Source: Prescottella sp. R16
GTDB lineage: Bacteria > Actinomycetota > Actinomycetes > Mycobacteriales > Mycobacteriaceae
Assembly (NCBI RefSeq): GCF_030656875.1
Contig: NZ_CP130943.1
Span: 2,976,001 to 3,040,000, forward strand
Length of the DNA: 64,000 nucleotides
Direction: 5' to 3'
The translations under genes were made by a program, and so were the position numbers. Shown here piece after piece: positions 18,831 through 30,244 of the stretch (the stretch's first letter is position 1; each line of letters begins with the position of its first letter). The notes beneath the pieces are model-generated. The model saw only the letters and a program-made list of their open reading frames with translations. It made no database searches and had not been told where the DNA came from.

Positions 18831-21800
18831 CGTCCGACCTCCGATCTGGTGCCCACACCCCGCACCATGCTGCGTACCTGACGCGCCGCCACCGAGAGCG
18901 TCGCGAGGTCCAGCGTCCCAGACTCGGAGATCTCCGCGAGCGCGGACCTCGCTCTCGCGAGCCGCGACGCGTTCGTCGACTCCCAGTAGTCGATCTTCTC
19001 CTGGGAGGTTTCGGTCGGCTCCCCACCGGCGAGGACCTCGAGGGTCAGCGAGCGCAGCGACCCGTACAAGTCGTCGCGCAGGGCGAGACGGGCCAGGGAA
19101 TGCCAGCGGTCGCCGCGCTCGAGATCGGAGACCGCGGTGAGCAGCCAGTCGATACCGAGATGCGCGTCGAGCGCGAAGTACAGTTCCGCGACCTCCGTGC
19201 CGTCCCGCTCGCAGATGTCGGCGACGTCGATGATGTCGAGCAGGCTGTACAGGTCGAGGAGCCCGTACACCTCGCGGGCCAACTCGTACGGCACCCCCTG
19301 TTCGACGACGGCTGCTGTCCGCCAGTCCAGTTCGGTCGACCTATGCCCGCGCAACCATCCGGGTACGTGCGGTGCGAGCTTGCGGAACTCCGACGAGTAC
19401 CGGCTGATCTCCGCGCCCACCGCGACCGGCTGCGGCCGGTTCGACAGGAACCAGCGCGACGACCGGTCGAGGACGCGTCGCGACTGCAGCATCAGGGTGT
19501 ACGCGACGTCGGACGGGATGGCGGCACTGTCGATCCGCTCCCACACCGCCGGCAGTTCGAAGATCTCGGTGACGGCCGCATACGCGCGGATCGCATCGGA
19601 ACCGGACGCCCCGGTGTGCTCGCCGAGCCGGTAGGCGTAGGTGATGCCGCCGTTGTCGATCGCCTCGTTCGCGAGCATCGTGGCGACGATCTCGCGGCGC
19701 AGGGGGTGCGAGCGGATCGACGACCGGAACCGGGACCGCAGTTGCGGCGGGAAGTAGTCCGGCAACCGTGCGGCGAACACCTCGGTGTCAGGCAGGTCCG
19801 TGCCCAGCAGATCCTTCGAGAAGGCCAGCTTGACGTGGGCCATCACGGTCGCCAGTTCCGGTGACGTCAATCCGGTCCCGGCCTGTGCCCGCTTGGCGAA
19901 CTCCGCTTCGGTCGGCAGTGCCTCGATCCGGCGGTCGAGTCCGTGGTCGGCGACGAGCATCGCGATCAGCCGCCGGTGCACGTCGAGCAGTTGCGGCGCG
20001 TTCGACCGCGACATACCCAGCTGGATGTTCTGGGAAATATTGTCCGCCAGCACCATTCGGGCGACGTCGCCGGTCATGGAGGCGAGCAGCGGGTCCCGGT
20101 CGGCGACGCCGAGTTCACCGCTGCTCACCAGTGAGTCGAGGAGAATCTTGATGTTCACCTCGTGGTCGGAGCAGTCGACGCCGGCGGAGTTGTCGATCGC
20201 ATCGGTGTTGATCTTGCCGCCGCGCAGGGCGTACTCGATCCGGCCGAGCTGGGTGACCCCGAGATTGCCACCCTCCCCGACCACCCGGGCACGCACGTCA
20301 CCGCCGCACACCCGTACCGCGTCGTTGCTCTTGTCGCCGACCGCCGCATCGGTCTCGGTCGCGGCCTTGACGTACGTGCCGATACCACCGTTCCACAGCA
20401 GGTCGACCGGGGCCGTGAGGATCGCTTTCACCAGATCCGGCGGCGTCATCTCGGTGACGTCGTCGCCGAGGCCGAGCGCGGCCCGCACCTGCGGGCTGAT
20501 CGGCACGGACTTCACCGTCCGAGCGAACACGCCGCCGCCGTCACCGATCAGGGTCGTGTCGTAGTCGGCCCACGACGAGCGCGGCAACGCGAACAGGCGT
20601 CGGCGTTCCGCGAACGAACGGGCCGCGTCCGGGGTCGGGTCGAGGAAGATGTGCCGGTGGTCGAATGCGGCGACGAGACGGATGTGCTCGCTGAGCAGCA
20701 TCCCGTTGCCGAACACGTCACCACTCATGTCACCGATTCCGGCGACGGTGAAATCGTCTGCCGCGACGTCGATTCCGAGTTCCCGGAAGTGAACCTTCAC
20801 GCTCTCCCACGCACCGCGCGCGGTGATCCCCATCTCCTTGTGGTCGTAGCCGGCCGAACCGCCGGACGCGAACGCGTCCCCCAGCCAGAACCCGTAGCCG
20901 GCGGCGACGTCGTTGGCGATGTCGGAGAACGTCGCGGTGCCCTTGTCGGCGGCCACCACCAGGTACGAGTCGTCCTCGTCGCGGCGCACCACCCGATCCG
21001 GTGGCACGATCGCGCCGGACGCCCGATCCACGTTGTCGGTGACGTCGAGGAGCCCGGAGATGAACTCGCGGTAGCACGCCACCCCCTGGTCCCGTACCGC
21101 CTGCCGATCCACCACCGGGTCCCCGGTGGGCGGTACCGGCTGTTTGACGACGAATCCGCCCTTCGCACCGACCGGGACGATGACCGCGTTCTTGACCGCC
21201 TGCGCCTTCGCGAGCCCCAGGATCTCGGTGCGGAAGTCCTCCCGGCGATCCGACCAGCGCAGCCCGCCGCGGGCGACCGACCCGAACCGTAGGTGAACGC
21301 CCTCGACCTCCGGCGAGTACACGAACACCTCGAACCGCGGCCGCGGCTTCGGCAACTCCGGGATCCGGCCGGGGTCGAACTTCAGGGACAGGAAGCCGCG
21401 CGGATGCCCGTGCCGGTCGAGCACGAAACGGTTGGTCCGCAACGTCGCCCGGACCAGGCCGAACAGGGCCCGCAGGATCCGGTCCACGTCGAGGCTCACC
21501 ACCTCGCCGATCGCGGTGGACAACGCCTGCTCGAGACCACGCGGATCGGGGCGCGCCGCACCGTCACCGGCGTCCGGGTCGAACAGCGCCTCGAACAGTT
21601 CGACGAGCTGCCGCGCGATCTCCGGATGCCCCAGCAGCACCGTCTCGATGTGCACCTGGCTGTACGCGAACCCGGCCTGCCGCAGATACTTCACGTACGC
21701 CCGCAGCACCGTCACCTGCTGCCAGCCCAGCCCCGCGCGCAACACCAGCTCGTTGAACCGGTCCGCCTCGCACCGGCCGTACCAGGCCGCCGTGAACGCC

Positions 21801-23701
21801 GCCGTGAACCGGTCCCGCAACCGGGCGTCCGGTCCCCCGCTCCGCAGGTCGACGACAGCGTCCCGCAGCACCCGCGATGGGACGGACAAGCCGAAATCGT
21901 ATATCCAACAGTGCATTCCGTCCGGCCGGACGATCCGGTACGGGCGCTCGTCGAGGACCTCGACACCGAGACTGTGCAGGACCGGAAGCACGTGCGACAG
22001 CGAAATCCCCTCGCCCGCGAAGTAGAGCGCGAACCGCCACCGACCGGAGATGCCCCCCGGATCGTGGTAGAGGCTCAGGTCGATCGAGTCCACCTGCAGT
22101 GCAGCCAGTTTCCGGATGTCGGAGAGTGCGTGATCCGGCTCGAAATCCTCCTTGTACCCCTCCGGGAACGCTGCCGCATACTGTGCAGCCAGCGTGGGAT
22201 CGGTCACCGACCCCGTTGCCGCCGCGTCGGTGAAACGATCGTCCCAGCTGCGACTGGCCTCCGCGAGACGCGACTGGAGCCGCAGCCGGTTCGCCTCCGA
22301 GGTGTCGACCGTCGCGTCCCGCGCACCGGGGGCGCGACGGATCGTCACGTGCAGCATCGCCAGATCGCCCTCGCTGACCCGCACCGTGTACTCGATCGAG
22401 CCTCCGCCCAGTTCGGCGAGTAGGATCTTCTGCATCCGCAACCGCACCGCCGTGGTGTACCGGTCCCGCGGCAGGTACACCAGGCACGAGACGAACCGGC
22501 CGAACGGATCCTCCCGCATGAACAGCCGCACCTGCCGGCGCAGACCGATGTTGAGGACCGCCGTCATCGTCCCGACCAGGGCGTCGGTGTCGATCGAGAA
22601 CAGTTCGGTCCGCGGGAACGACTGCACCACTTCGAGCATCGCCTGCCCCGAGAACGAGTCGAGGTCGAACCCGGCCCGGGCGATCGCCGTCCGGACCCGC
22701 CGCTCGATGACGGGGATGTCGAGAACGTTCTCGTGCAGCGCGGTCACCGTGAACACGCCGAGGAACCTGTGTTCGCCGACGATCGCACCGTCGTCGTCGA
22801 GGATGCTCACCCCCACGAAGTACGGGTACACCGACCGGTGGACCGTCGCCGGTGCGGATCCCTGTGTCAGTACGAGGATCGGCTTCTCGGGAAGTCCTGC
22901 CGCACAGGGGATTTCGATGTTCCGATCGGTGGCGCCGTCATTGCGGAGCACACCGAGACCCGTCCCCGGCACCGGCACGGCGTGACAGCCGCTCCCGCAC
23001 TCGTACCGCCGGTAACCGAGCACCGTGTAGTGACCGTCCGCGAGCCAGCGCAGCAGATTCGCGCAGTCCCGGATCTCGTCGGCACTCCGGTCCGGTGGCG
23101 GCGCAGCGGCTCGCCGGTCCAGCTCGGCCGCGAGGGAACACTGCAGACTGCGCATCGTCTCGGTGTCGCCGACCACCTGTGCGACATCGGACAGGACCGC
23201 GGCCAGCTCCCCCTCGACGGCATCCAGCACCGCGTCCTCGGTGGCCGGATGCAACTGCACGTGGATCCACGATTCGGCCGTCGTCCCGTTCTGCCGGTCC
23301 TGTGTCGGCGCATCGGGGACGATCCGGTGCAGCAGGCCGTCCGGTCCGCGGTCGACCCCGAAGATCGGATGCACCACCTCGGCGACCGATGCGTCGAACC
23401 TTCCCAGCAGCGCTGTCACCGATTCGACGAGCAGCGGCATGTCGTCGGTGACGATCTGCAGGGCGGCACCGACCCCCGTCCCGTCGTCGGGACGGTGGAC
23501 CCGGGTGACGGCGACCCCCGCCGGCCGCTGCACCGCCAGCCGGGTGTGTTCCCGGAAGATCGCGTCCGCACGTTCGTGCAGCACACTGTCCGGTTCGTCG
23601 ACCGATGTGTGCCGGAAGTAGGCGGCCCGCAGGACCGGCAGCTCGGCCCGCACCTGCGCGGGCAGGTCGACCGGCCGACCGGCATCGAGTGGATCCGTCA
23701 T
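18827..23701 (-). CDS. gdh: Large NAD-dependent glutamate dehydrogenase (180-kDa class)
   Basis: 1624 residues, the same length I recall for M. tuberculosis Gdh (Rv2476c). Catalyses oxidative deamination of glutamate to 2-oxoglutarate. N-terminal ACT-like and helical regulatory modules occupy about 1-650; the catalytic core runs about 700-1300, with FEVFVYSPEVEGVHLRFG, the active-site Lys segment NAVIVPVGAKGGFVVK near residue 845 and the nucleotide fold further on. In mycobacteria this enzyme is inhibited by the FHA protein GarA under PknG control. The product overlaps the downstream thioesterase start. A 127-nt gap separates it from the upstream thioesterase, so it may have its own promoter. 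Confidence 0.96.
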   Translation of the reverse strand: MTDPLDAGRPVDLPAQVRAELPVLRAAYFRHTSVDEPDSVLHERADAIFREHTRLAVQRPAGVAVTRVHRPDDGTGVGAALQIVTDDMPLLVESVTALLGRFDASVAEVVHPIFGVDRGPDGLLHRIVPDAPTQDRQNGTTAESWIHVQLHPATEDAVLDAVEGELAAVLSDVAQVVGDTETMRSLQCSLAAELDRRAAAPPPDRSADEIRDCANLLRWLADGHYTVLGYRRYECGSGCHAVPVPGTGLGVLRNDGATDRNIEIPCAAGLPEKPILVLTQGSAPATVHRSVYPYFVGVSILDDDGAIVGEHRFLGVFTVTALHENVLDIPVIERRVRTAIARAGFDLDSFSGQAMLEVVQSFPRTELFSIDTDALVGTMTAVLNIGLRRQVRLFMREDPFGRFVSCLVYLPRDRYTTAVRLRMQKILLAELGGGSIEYTVRVSEGDLAMLHVTIRRAPGARDATVDTSEANRLRLQSRLAEASRSWDDRFTDAAATGSVTDPTLAAQYAAAFPEGYKEDFEPDHALSDIRKLAALQVDSIDLSLYHDPGGISGRWRFALYFAGEGISLSHVLPVLHSLGVEVLDERPYRIVRPDGMHCWIYDFGLSVPSRVLRDAVVDLRSGGPDARLRDRFTAAFTAAWYGRCEADRFNELVLRAGLGWQQVTVLRAYVKYLRQAGFAYSQVHIETVLLGHPEIARQLVELFEALFDPDAGDGAARPDPRGLEQALSTAIGEVVSLDVDRILRALFGLVRATLRTNRFVLDRHGHPRGFLSLKFDPGRIPELPKPRPRFEVFVYSPEVEGVHLRFGSVARGGLRWSDRREDFRTEILGLAKAQAVKNAVIVPVGAKGGFVVKQPVPPTGDPVVDRQAVRDQGVACYREFISGLLDVTDNVDRASGAIVPPDRVVRRDEDDSYLVVAADKGTATFSDIANDVAAGYGFWLGDAFASGGSAGYDHKEMGITARGAWESVKVHFRELGIDVAADDFTVAGIGDMSGDVFGNGMLLSEHIRLVAAFDHRHIFLDPTPDAARSFAERRRLFALPRSSWADYDTTLIGDGGGVFARTVKSVPISPQVRAALGLGDDVTEMTPPDLVKAILTAPVDLLWNGGIGTYVKAATETDAAVGDKSNDAVRVCGGDVRARVVGEGGNLGVTQLGRIEYALRGGKINTDAIDNSAGVDCSDHEVNIKILLDSLVSSGELGVADRDPLLASMTGDVARMVLADNISQNIQLGMSRSNAPQLLDVHRRLIAMLVADHGLDRRIEALPTEAEFAKRAQAGTGLTSPELATVMAHVKLAFSKDLLGTDLPDTEVFAARLPDYFPPQLRSRFRSSIRSHPLRREIVATMLANEAIDNGGITYAYRLGEHTGASGSDAIRAYAAVTEIFELPAVWERIDSAAIPSDVAYTLMLQSRRVLDRSSRWFLSNRPQPVAVGAEISRYSSEFRKLAPHVPGWLRGHRSTELDWRTAAVVEQGVPYELAREVYGLLDLYSLLDIIDVADICERDGTEVAELYFALDAHLGIDWLLTAVSDLERGDRWHSLARLALRDDLYGSLRSLTLEVLAGGEPTETSQEKIDYWESTNASRLARARSALAEISESGTLDLATLSVAARQVRSMVRGVGTRSEVGR

Positions 23702-23828
23702 CGCGACACTCCGTCCTGGTCGAGGTCACCGCGGATGGCTCTGAAGCGAGCCTAACCGCGGTGACCTCGAATCGCGTGCGGGACGACGGCGTCGCGACCG
23801 TTTCCTGCCGTTACGCGACGACGGTTCG

Positions 23829-24254
23829 TTACGTGAGTGTGGCGGCCGGCAGGTACCGGCCCAGGACCTCACGTTCCATGTCGGTCAGGGGACGCGACTT
23901 CTCGGTGCGGACGTCGAATGCCACCAGCAGCGCATCCCCGGCCGCGCACACGTTGCCGTCGGCGTCCTTGACGACGTGCCGCATCGTGAACGACGACGTT
24001 CCCAGGTGCACGACCGACACCTCGACCCGCACCGGGCCGGACGCGTCGGTGAGGGGCCGCAGGAACTCGGCGTCCATCTTGCGGACGACGACCGCCCCGG
24101 CGCGCCCGCCGGCGGCCCGCACCTGTTCCTTCAGGAACAGGGCGCGGCCCTCCTGCATGAATTCGATGACGCGTGCATTGTTGACGTGCCCGAGCCGGTC
24201 GGAGTCACCCCACCGGATCTGGACGTCGCACGTGTAGACCTTCGTTTCGGACAC
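23829..24254 (-). CDS. 4HBT hotdog thioesterase between ettA and gdh
   Basis: 141 residues, GTG start 5 nt after the ettA stop. The signature is VQIRWGDSDRLGHVNNARVIEFMQ, placing the catalytic Asp in GDSD and the substrate loop in GHVNN. Similar in fold to the other thioesterase of this cluster but clearly divergent in sequence, so an old paralogue rather than a recent copy. Co-transcribed with ettA. Substrate unknown. Confidence 0.88.
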   Translation of the reverse strand: MSETKVYTCDVQIRWGDSDRLGHVNNARVIEFMQEGRALFLKEQVRAAGGRAGAVVVRKMDAEFLRPLTDASGPVRVEVSVVHLGTSSFTMRHVVKDADGNVCAAGDALLVAFDVRTEKSRPLTDMEREVLGRYLPAATLT

Positions 24255-24259
24255 GGTGG

Positions 24260-25933
<1,674 letters not shown>

Positions 25934-26056
25934 CCAAAGGCTCCCATCTGGACCGGAAAATGTGCAGCTCACCGGCTGCGAGAATGCACGACTCGGGTGC
26001 CAGCCTACCGCGCCGTAACAGCGGCCCTCGTCCGCGTTCTACGCTCCTGCCCCTTC

Positions 26057-26103
26057 GACCGAAGGGACCCCTCGGTCGCCGGGAGCGCACGAAGGGTCCC
26101 TTC
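26057..26103. repeat. Nested inverted repeats in the ettA-lipase gap
   Basis: GAAGGGACCC (26061-26070) pairs with GGGTCCCTTC (26094-26103), and GACCGA (26057-26062) pairs with TCGGTC (26072-26077). The alternatives are mutually exclusive. It lies just beyond the lipase stop, so it can serve as its terminator; it may be a dispersed actinobacterial repeat. The rest of 25934-26127 should hold the ettA promoter, which I could not pin down. Confidence 0.6.
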
Positions 26104-26127
26104 AGCTGTCGACGGGGATCGGGCAGA

Positions 26128-27276
26128 TCACCCCAACTGCCGCTGCACGAACGGTGTGCTGTCGGGCAGGGACGCCGCCATGGTCTCGCTGTGCCCGGTG
26201 GGGTACGTCCGGTAGGTGGCATCGAGACCGGCGACGGCGAAGTCGGCGGCCAGCTTGAACGAGAACGGCGCCGGGACGACGGTGTCGAGCAGTCCCTGGG
26301 CGACGAACAGCGGCCGGTCGTAGCCGTTCGGCGGGACGCCCAGGTAGGTGGTCATCGCGTCCCGGAACTCCGGTTCGGCGAGCGGTCGGGCGAGGATGTC
26401 ACCGACCGAGACCCCCGAGACGGCCTCGTCCTGTACGTCGTAGCAGTTGACCTCGGCGGCGTCGACGAGTTCCCGGCCGCGCGGCGTCAGATAGCTGTCG
26501 ACGTCGACCTGGGGCATGGTTTCGCGCATGCCCGCCAAGATGTAGGTGGTGAACGACGTGAGTCCGTCGAGTCCGAGGTTCGGGATCCAGGGTCCACCGA
26601 TCACGAAGCCGTGCTCGAGATTGGACGGGGCGCCGGTGGTGACGGCCCCGCGATAGTCGAGGTCCGGCGCGTACGTCGTGGCCTTGTGGGCGGCGACGAG
26701 GGCCGCGTGCCCGCCCTGGGACTGCCCGATCACCATCCAGCGCGGCGACAGCTCCGGGACGACCGCGCGGCCGGCCCGGACCATGTCGACGACGGCGTTC
26801 GCCTCGGACTCGCCCTCGAGATACGGGTGCACGCCCGGGGTGCCGAGTCCGATGTAGTCGGTGGCGACGATCGCGTATCCCTGCGACAGCCAGTGGTTCA
26901 GATAGTTCGCGTCCCGTTCGGTCCGCGGATTGTTCGACGGCGCACACGAATCGCCCAGGCCGACGGTGCCGTGTGCCCACGACACCACCGGCCAGCCGCC
27001 CTCCGGCGGGGTGCCCGGCGGCACGAACACCGCCCCGGTGCTCGACGCGGGACGCCCGGCGGCGTCCCGCGTCGTGTACTCGATCCGGTACTGGCGGTCC
27101 GCGCCGGCCAGCCCGAGTTCGGTGGGCAGTTGCCGAACCGACTCGACGTGGCCGGGCGCGGTGACGTCGTCCGATGCTCCCCCGGCCGACGCGGTGGCCG
27201 GTGCGAGGACGGCGAGCGCGAGCGCCGCGCCGACCGCCGTGGTGCGGTGCAGTGCCTTCGAACGTGATCGGCGCAT
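26128..27276 (-). CDS. Secreted lipase/esterase (secretory lipase family)
   Basis: 382 residues, ATG with GGGAG eight nt upstream. Signal peptide about 1-31 (AVGAALALAVLAPATASA). The alpha/beta-hydrolase nucleophile elbow is GQSQGG near residue 185, and the catalytic His is in TYPTGHSETM near the C-terminus; the Asp is probably in QGLLDTVVP. The N-terminal SWAHGTVGLGDSCAPS, with a free Cys, is typical of LIP-family actinobacterial triacylglycerol lipases. It probably acts outside the cell on acylglycerols. Confidence 0.88.
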   Translation of the reverse strand: MRRSRSKALHRTTAVGAALALAVLAPATASAGGASDDVTAPGHVESVRQLPTELGLAGADRQYRIEYTTRDAAGRPASSTGAVFVPPGTPPEGGWPVVSWAHGTVGLGDSCAPSNNPRTERDANYLNHWLSQGYAIVATDYIGLGTPGVHPYLEGESEANAVVDMVRAGRAVVPELSPRWMVIGQSQGGHAALVAAHKATTYAPDLDYRGAVTTGAPSNLEHGFVIGGPWIPNLGLDGLTSFTTYILAGMRETMPQVDVDSYLTPRGRELVDAAEVNCYDVQDEAVSGVSVGDILARPLAEPEFRDAMTTYLGVPPNGYDRPLFVAQGLLDTVVPAPFSFKLAADFAVAGLDATYRTYPTGHSETMAASLPDSTPFVQRQLG

Positions 27277-27358
27277 ATCAACTCCCAAGTGCTCTGAATG
27301 TCCGGGTCGGATGCGGATCACTCTGTCAGACCGCCGCACCGGGATGGACCGGATCCGG

Positions 27359-27829
27359 TCAGCCGACGAGCGCGGGTTCCGCGTCGACGAGTTCCCCGGC
27401 GTCCGTCACGTCACCCGATCCCGGCTCCGGGGCCGGCTGCTCGTCCGACGCGGCTGCGGGACGCACCCGGCCGGTGCGGTCGAGTTTGACGCTGCACCGG
27501 GACAGGTCGGGTCCGACGGCGGCGGCCCGCATCTCGAGGCCGCTGCGTGCTTCGCCGTCGCGGGTGACGTACTCGTTGGTGCGCAGTTCGCCGTACGCGA
27601 TGATCGGATCGCCCTTCATGAGGGATGCGGCGACGCCCGAGACGAGCCGGCGCCAGCAGCTGACGGTCAGGTACAGCGTGCCGCCGTCGACCCATTCCCC
27701 GGACTCGCGGTCGCGGCGGCGGATGTTGCTGGCCATGCGGAAGCTCAGCACCTCCTCACCGGTGAGCGTTTCCCGCTTGACGGGATCGGTGATGACCGTG
27801 CCGACGACGGCGGCGTGGGTCTCGTACAT
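27359..27829 (-). CDS. Single-stranded DNA-binding protein paralogue (Rv2478c homologue)
   Basis: 156 residues, ATG with AGGGGG upstream. The OB fold spans about 1-110: VVGTVITDPVKRE, LSFRMASNIRRRDRESGEW, LTVSCWRRLVSGVAASLMKG and GELRTNEYVTRDG. The tail is acidic and Pro-rich (EQPAPEPGSGD) but lacks the DDDIPF tip that recruits partner enzymes, so this is unlikely to be the main SSB. It is the equivalent of the mycobacterial second SSB. A perfect hairpin lies in its leader at 27872-27904. Confidence 0.88.
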   Translation of the reverse strand: MYETHAAVVGTVITDPVKRETLTGEEVLSFRMASNIRRRDRESGEWVDGGTLYLTVSCWRRLVSGVAASLMKGDPIIAYGELRTNEYVTRDGEARSGLEMRAAAVGPDLSRCSVKLDRTGRVRPAAASDEQPAPEPGSGDVTDAGELVDAEPALVG

Positions 27830-27871
27830 GGTGTCCCCCTCGAACTCGGTGCGGCGTCCCCCGGAAAGCGG

Positions 27872-27904
27872 CGAACGCACCGCCCGGATGGGGCGGTGCG
27901 TTCG
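27872..27904. terminator. 14-bp perfect hairpin upstream of the SSB gene
   Basis: Arms 27872-27885 and 27891-27904 with a 5-nt loop. It can end leftward transcription from the CtaG/CopD gene or act in the SSB leader 42 nt before its start. Confidence 0.55.
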
Positions 27905-27980
27905 ACGATGCCGCGGCGGCGGCACCGGGGACAGGGCTTCACCGGATCTGTGGACGAACGCAAGTCGTATCCACAGCCAC

Positions 27981-28003
27981 CCCCGGAACCGTACGTTCCG
28001 GGG
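27981..28003. terminator. Hairpin just after the CtaG/CopD gene
   Basis: CCCCGGAAC (27981-27989) and GTTCCGGGG (27995-28003) flank a CGTAC loop, 21 nt past the CtaG/CopD stop on the leftward transcript. Confidence 0.65.
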
Positions 28004-28024
28004 TGTTCCTGTCGGCGGGGTGTG

Positions 28025-30055
28025 CTACAGGCTGGACTCCCGGTCACGGCGGGCGAGTTCGGCGAACATCGCATTGTGGGCGGCGAGGTCGGCGTCGTCG
28101 TCACGTTCGGCGGCCCGGTCGACACGCTTCGCGGTCCGCTGATCACTGCGCGACCACTGCACGAGCAGCGCCAGCATGATGATCACGAGCGGCATCTCGC
28201 CGGTCGCCCACGCGATGGAGCCACCGAGCTGCTGATCGCGCAGCAGGTCGTCGTTCCAGCCGAGGCCGAGCGAACGGTAGAAGGTGGCGCCCATGACCTC
28301 GCCCATGCTCATCAGCGTGATGCCGAAGAAGGCGTGGAACGGCAGCGATCCGAACACCACCGCGAGTTTCGTGACGGGCTGCAGGGTCCGCGGCGACGGG
28401 TCGACCCCGATGATCACCCAGTAGAACAGGTAACCGCTGAGAAGGAAGTGCAGGTTCATCACCAGGTGCGCGGCGTGGCTGTCCACGGAGGCGGAGAAGA
28501 TGCCACCCAGATACAGCACGTAGAAACCGCCGACGAACAACACGGCCGCGACCAGCGGCTGCGTCAGGAACCGGGAGATGGGGCTGTGCAGGAAACTCAG
28601 CAGCCATTCCCGCGGCCCGGGAACCCCGTCCTTACCGGCAGGTTTGAGGGCGCGCAGCGCCAGCGTGAACGGGCCACCGAGTGCGAGCAGCACCGGGGCG
28701 AGCATCGACAACGCCATGTGCGCACCCATGTGGACGCTGAACACGGCCGTTGCGTACCGGCCGACACCCGACGACGTCGCGAGCAGCAGCACGAGGCAAC
28801 CGGAGAACCACGCAATGGTCCGGCCGACCGGCCACGAGTCGCCGCGCTTGCGCAGGGTGTACAGGCCCATGATGTAGAGCACGGCGAGCACGATGGCCGC
28901 GGTGCCGAACATGAGGTCGAACCGCCAGTCGAACAGCAGCCGTCCGAACGTCGGCGGCCCGGCGAGGTTGTAGCCGAGTTCGACCTCGCTCAGGGTGGGG
29001 ATCGACGCCGGCGGCGGGGGCGGGGTGCGACCGAGGCCGACCGCGATACCGATGGTGGCGGCGAACACGAGGGCCTCGGCGCCGGCGAACCGGACGAGGG
29101 CACCCCGGGACTGCGGATCCGCGGCCAGGGCCGGCAGCGACTTGCGGCGCTGCAGGTAACCGAACACGCCGAGGAGGATCAGGGCGACGGTCTTCGCGAC
29201 GACCAGGCGCCCGTACGTGGTGGTGAACACCTCGTCGAGCTGCATCCGGACGAGGGCGTTGATCACGCCACTGACGGCCATCGCGACGAAGGCGATCGTC
29301 GCGACCAGCGAGAAACGTCGGGCCGCGACGTCGGTGTGGGCGCCGCCGCGGCGGGCGTGCGCGAGCAGCGCGAACAGGCCACCGGCCCAGAACGCGGCAC
29401 CGACGAGATGCCAGATGAGGCTGTTGGTGGCGACGTCGTGGGATCCACCCGACGACGAGTGACCGGTGAGTGCGAGCGGCATCATCGTGACGATGCTCAG
29501 CAGCAGCAGGAACGGTGTCCACGACCAGCGCAGCGCCATACGGGTCGTGACGGCGAGGACGAGCGCGAGGCCCGCCGTCCACGCCCAGGCGACCGCGTTC
29601 TGGACCTGGCCGATCGCCGACCACAGGTTGTCCGGCTGGATCGCCACCGAGAACGGCTGCCCCGACGTGTCCGACAGGGTCAGGGGGACGAGGAGCACCG
29701 CACACGCCGCCCAGACCAGCGCGGCGTGCGACGCGGTGCGGACGGCGCGATATCCGTCGACGTCGAGGACACCGGATTTCTGCGGCGGCACCATGAACGC
29801 CGCGAACAGCAGCGAGCCGACGGCGATGACGGCGGCGATCTCGCTGACCGCGCGGATCGCGGGCAGCCCGTACGTGGTGAACGGGCCGGGGTCGGGGATG
29901 CCCATGAGGACGAGTGCCTGTGACGCCGACAGAGCGACGACCAGCGCGGCAACGACACCCGCGAGGGCGCCGCTGACGGCGTAGAGGGGTCCGGAACCGG
30001 CGCGGGGAGGGGAAACGGAAGCGTGCTCCGACTGCTCTCGCAGGGGTGTTGCCAT
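28025..30055 (-). CDS. CopD-CtaG fusion membrane protein (copper / cytochrome oxidase assembly)
   Basis: 676 residues with about 14-16 membrane segments. The N-terminal half includes a CopD-like copper-resistance domain (LIWHLVGAAFWAGGLFALLAHAR, SGVINALVRM). The C-terminal half is caa3_CtaG-type: FSVHMGAHMALSMLAPVLLALGGP and HAAHLVMNLHFLLSGYLFYWVIIG, with conserved His and Met able to bind copper. The architecture matches mycobacterial Rv0102. The likely role is copper delivery to the aa3 oxidase or copper tolerance, in the cytoplasmic membrane. The charged tail (QRTAKRVDRAAERDDDAD) is cytosolic. ATG at 30055 has only a weak ribosome site. Confidence 0.88.
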   Translation of the reverse strand: MATPLREQSEHASVSPPRAGSGPLYAVSGALAGVVAALVVALSASQALVLMGIPDPGPFTTYGLPAIRAVSEIAAVIAVGSLLFAAFMVPPQKSGVLDVDGYRAVRTASHAALVWAACAVLLVPLTLSDTSGQPFSVAIQPDNLWSAIGQVQNAVAWAWTAGLALVLAVTTRMALRWSWTPFLLLLSIVTMMPLALTGHSSSGGSHDVATNSLIWHLVGAAFWAGGLFALLAHARRGGAHTDVAARRFSLVATIAFVAMAVSGVINALVRMQLDEVFTTTYGRLVVAKTVALILLGVFGYLQRRKSLPALAADPQSRGALVRFAGAEALVFAATIGIAVGLGRTPPPPPASIPTLSEVELGYNLAGPPTFGRLLFDWRFDLMFGTAAIVLAVLYIMGLYTLRKRGDSWPVGRTIAWFSGCLVLLLATSSGVGRYATAVFSVHMGAHMALSMLAPVLLALGGPFTLALRALKPAGKDGVPGPREWLLSFLHSPISRFLTQPLVAAVLFVGGFYVLYLGGIFSASVDSHAAHLVMNLHFLLSGYLFYWVIIGVDPSPRTLQPVTKLAVVFGSLPFHAFFGITLMSMGEVMGATFYRSLGLGWNDDLLRDQQLGGSIAWATGEMPLVIIMLALLVQWSRSDQRTAKRVDRAAERDDDADLAAHNAMFAELARRDRESSL

Positions 30056-30244
30056 AGCAACCAGGGTAAGACCTACGACAATGCGTCGGACTCAGGCCTC
30101 GGCGGCTTCGGCGTACCGACCGGTCGCCGCCGGAGACCGAGAACACACCGCCGTCGGTACCGGTCCGGTCACGAACACCGCACAGTCCTTCCACCACCGG
30201 GGATTTTCGATTGCCGACGGTCGGGGCACCGTACTCTTCGATCC

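Noticed and set aside
26930..29923. 997-codon plus-strand open frame
   Set aside because: Antisense to the lipase, ssb and CtaG/CopD genes; low-complexity charged composition.
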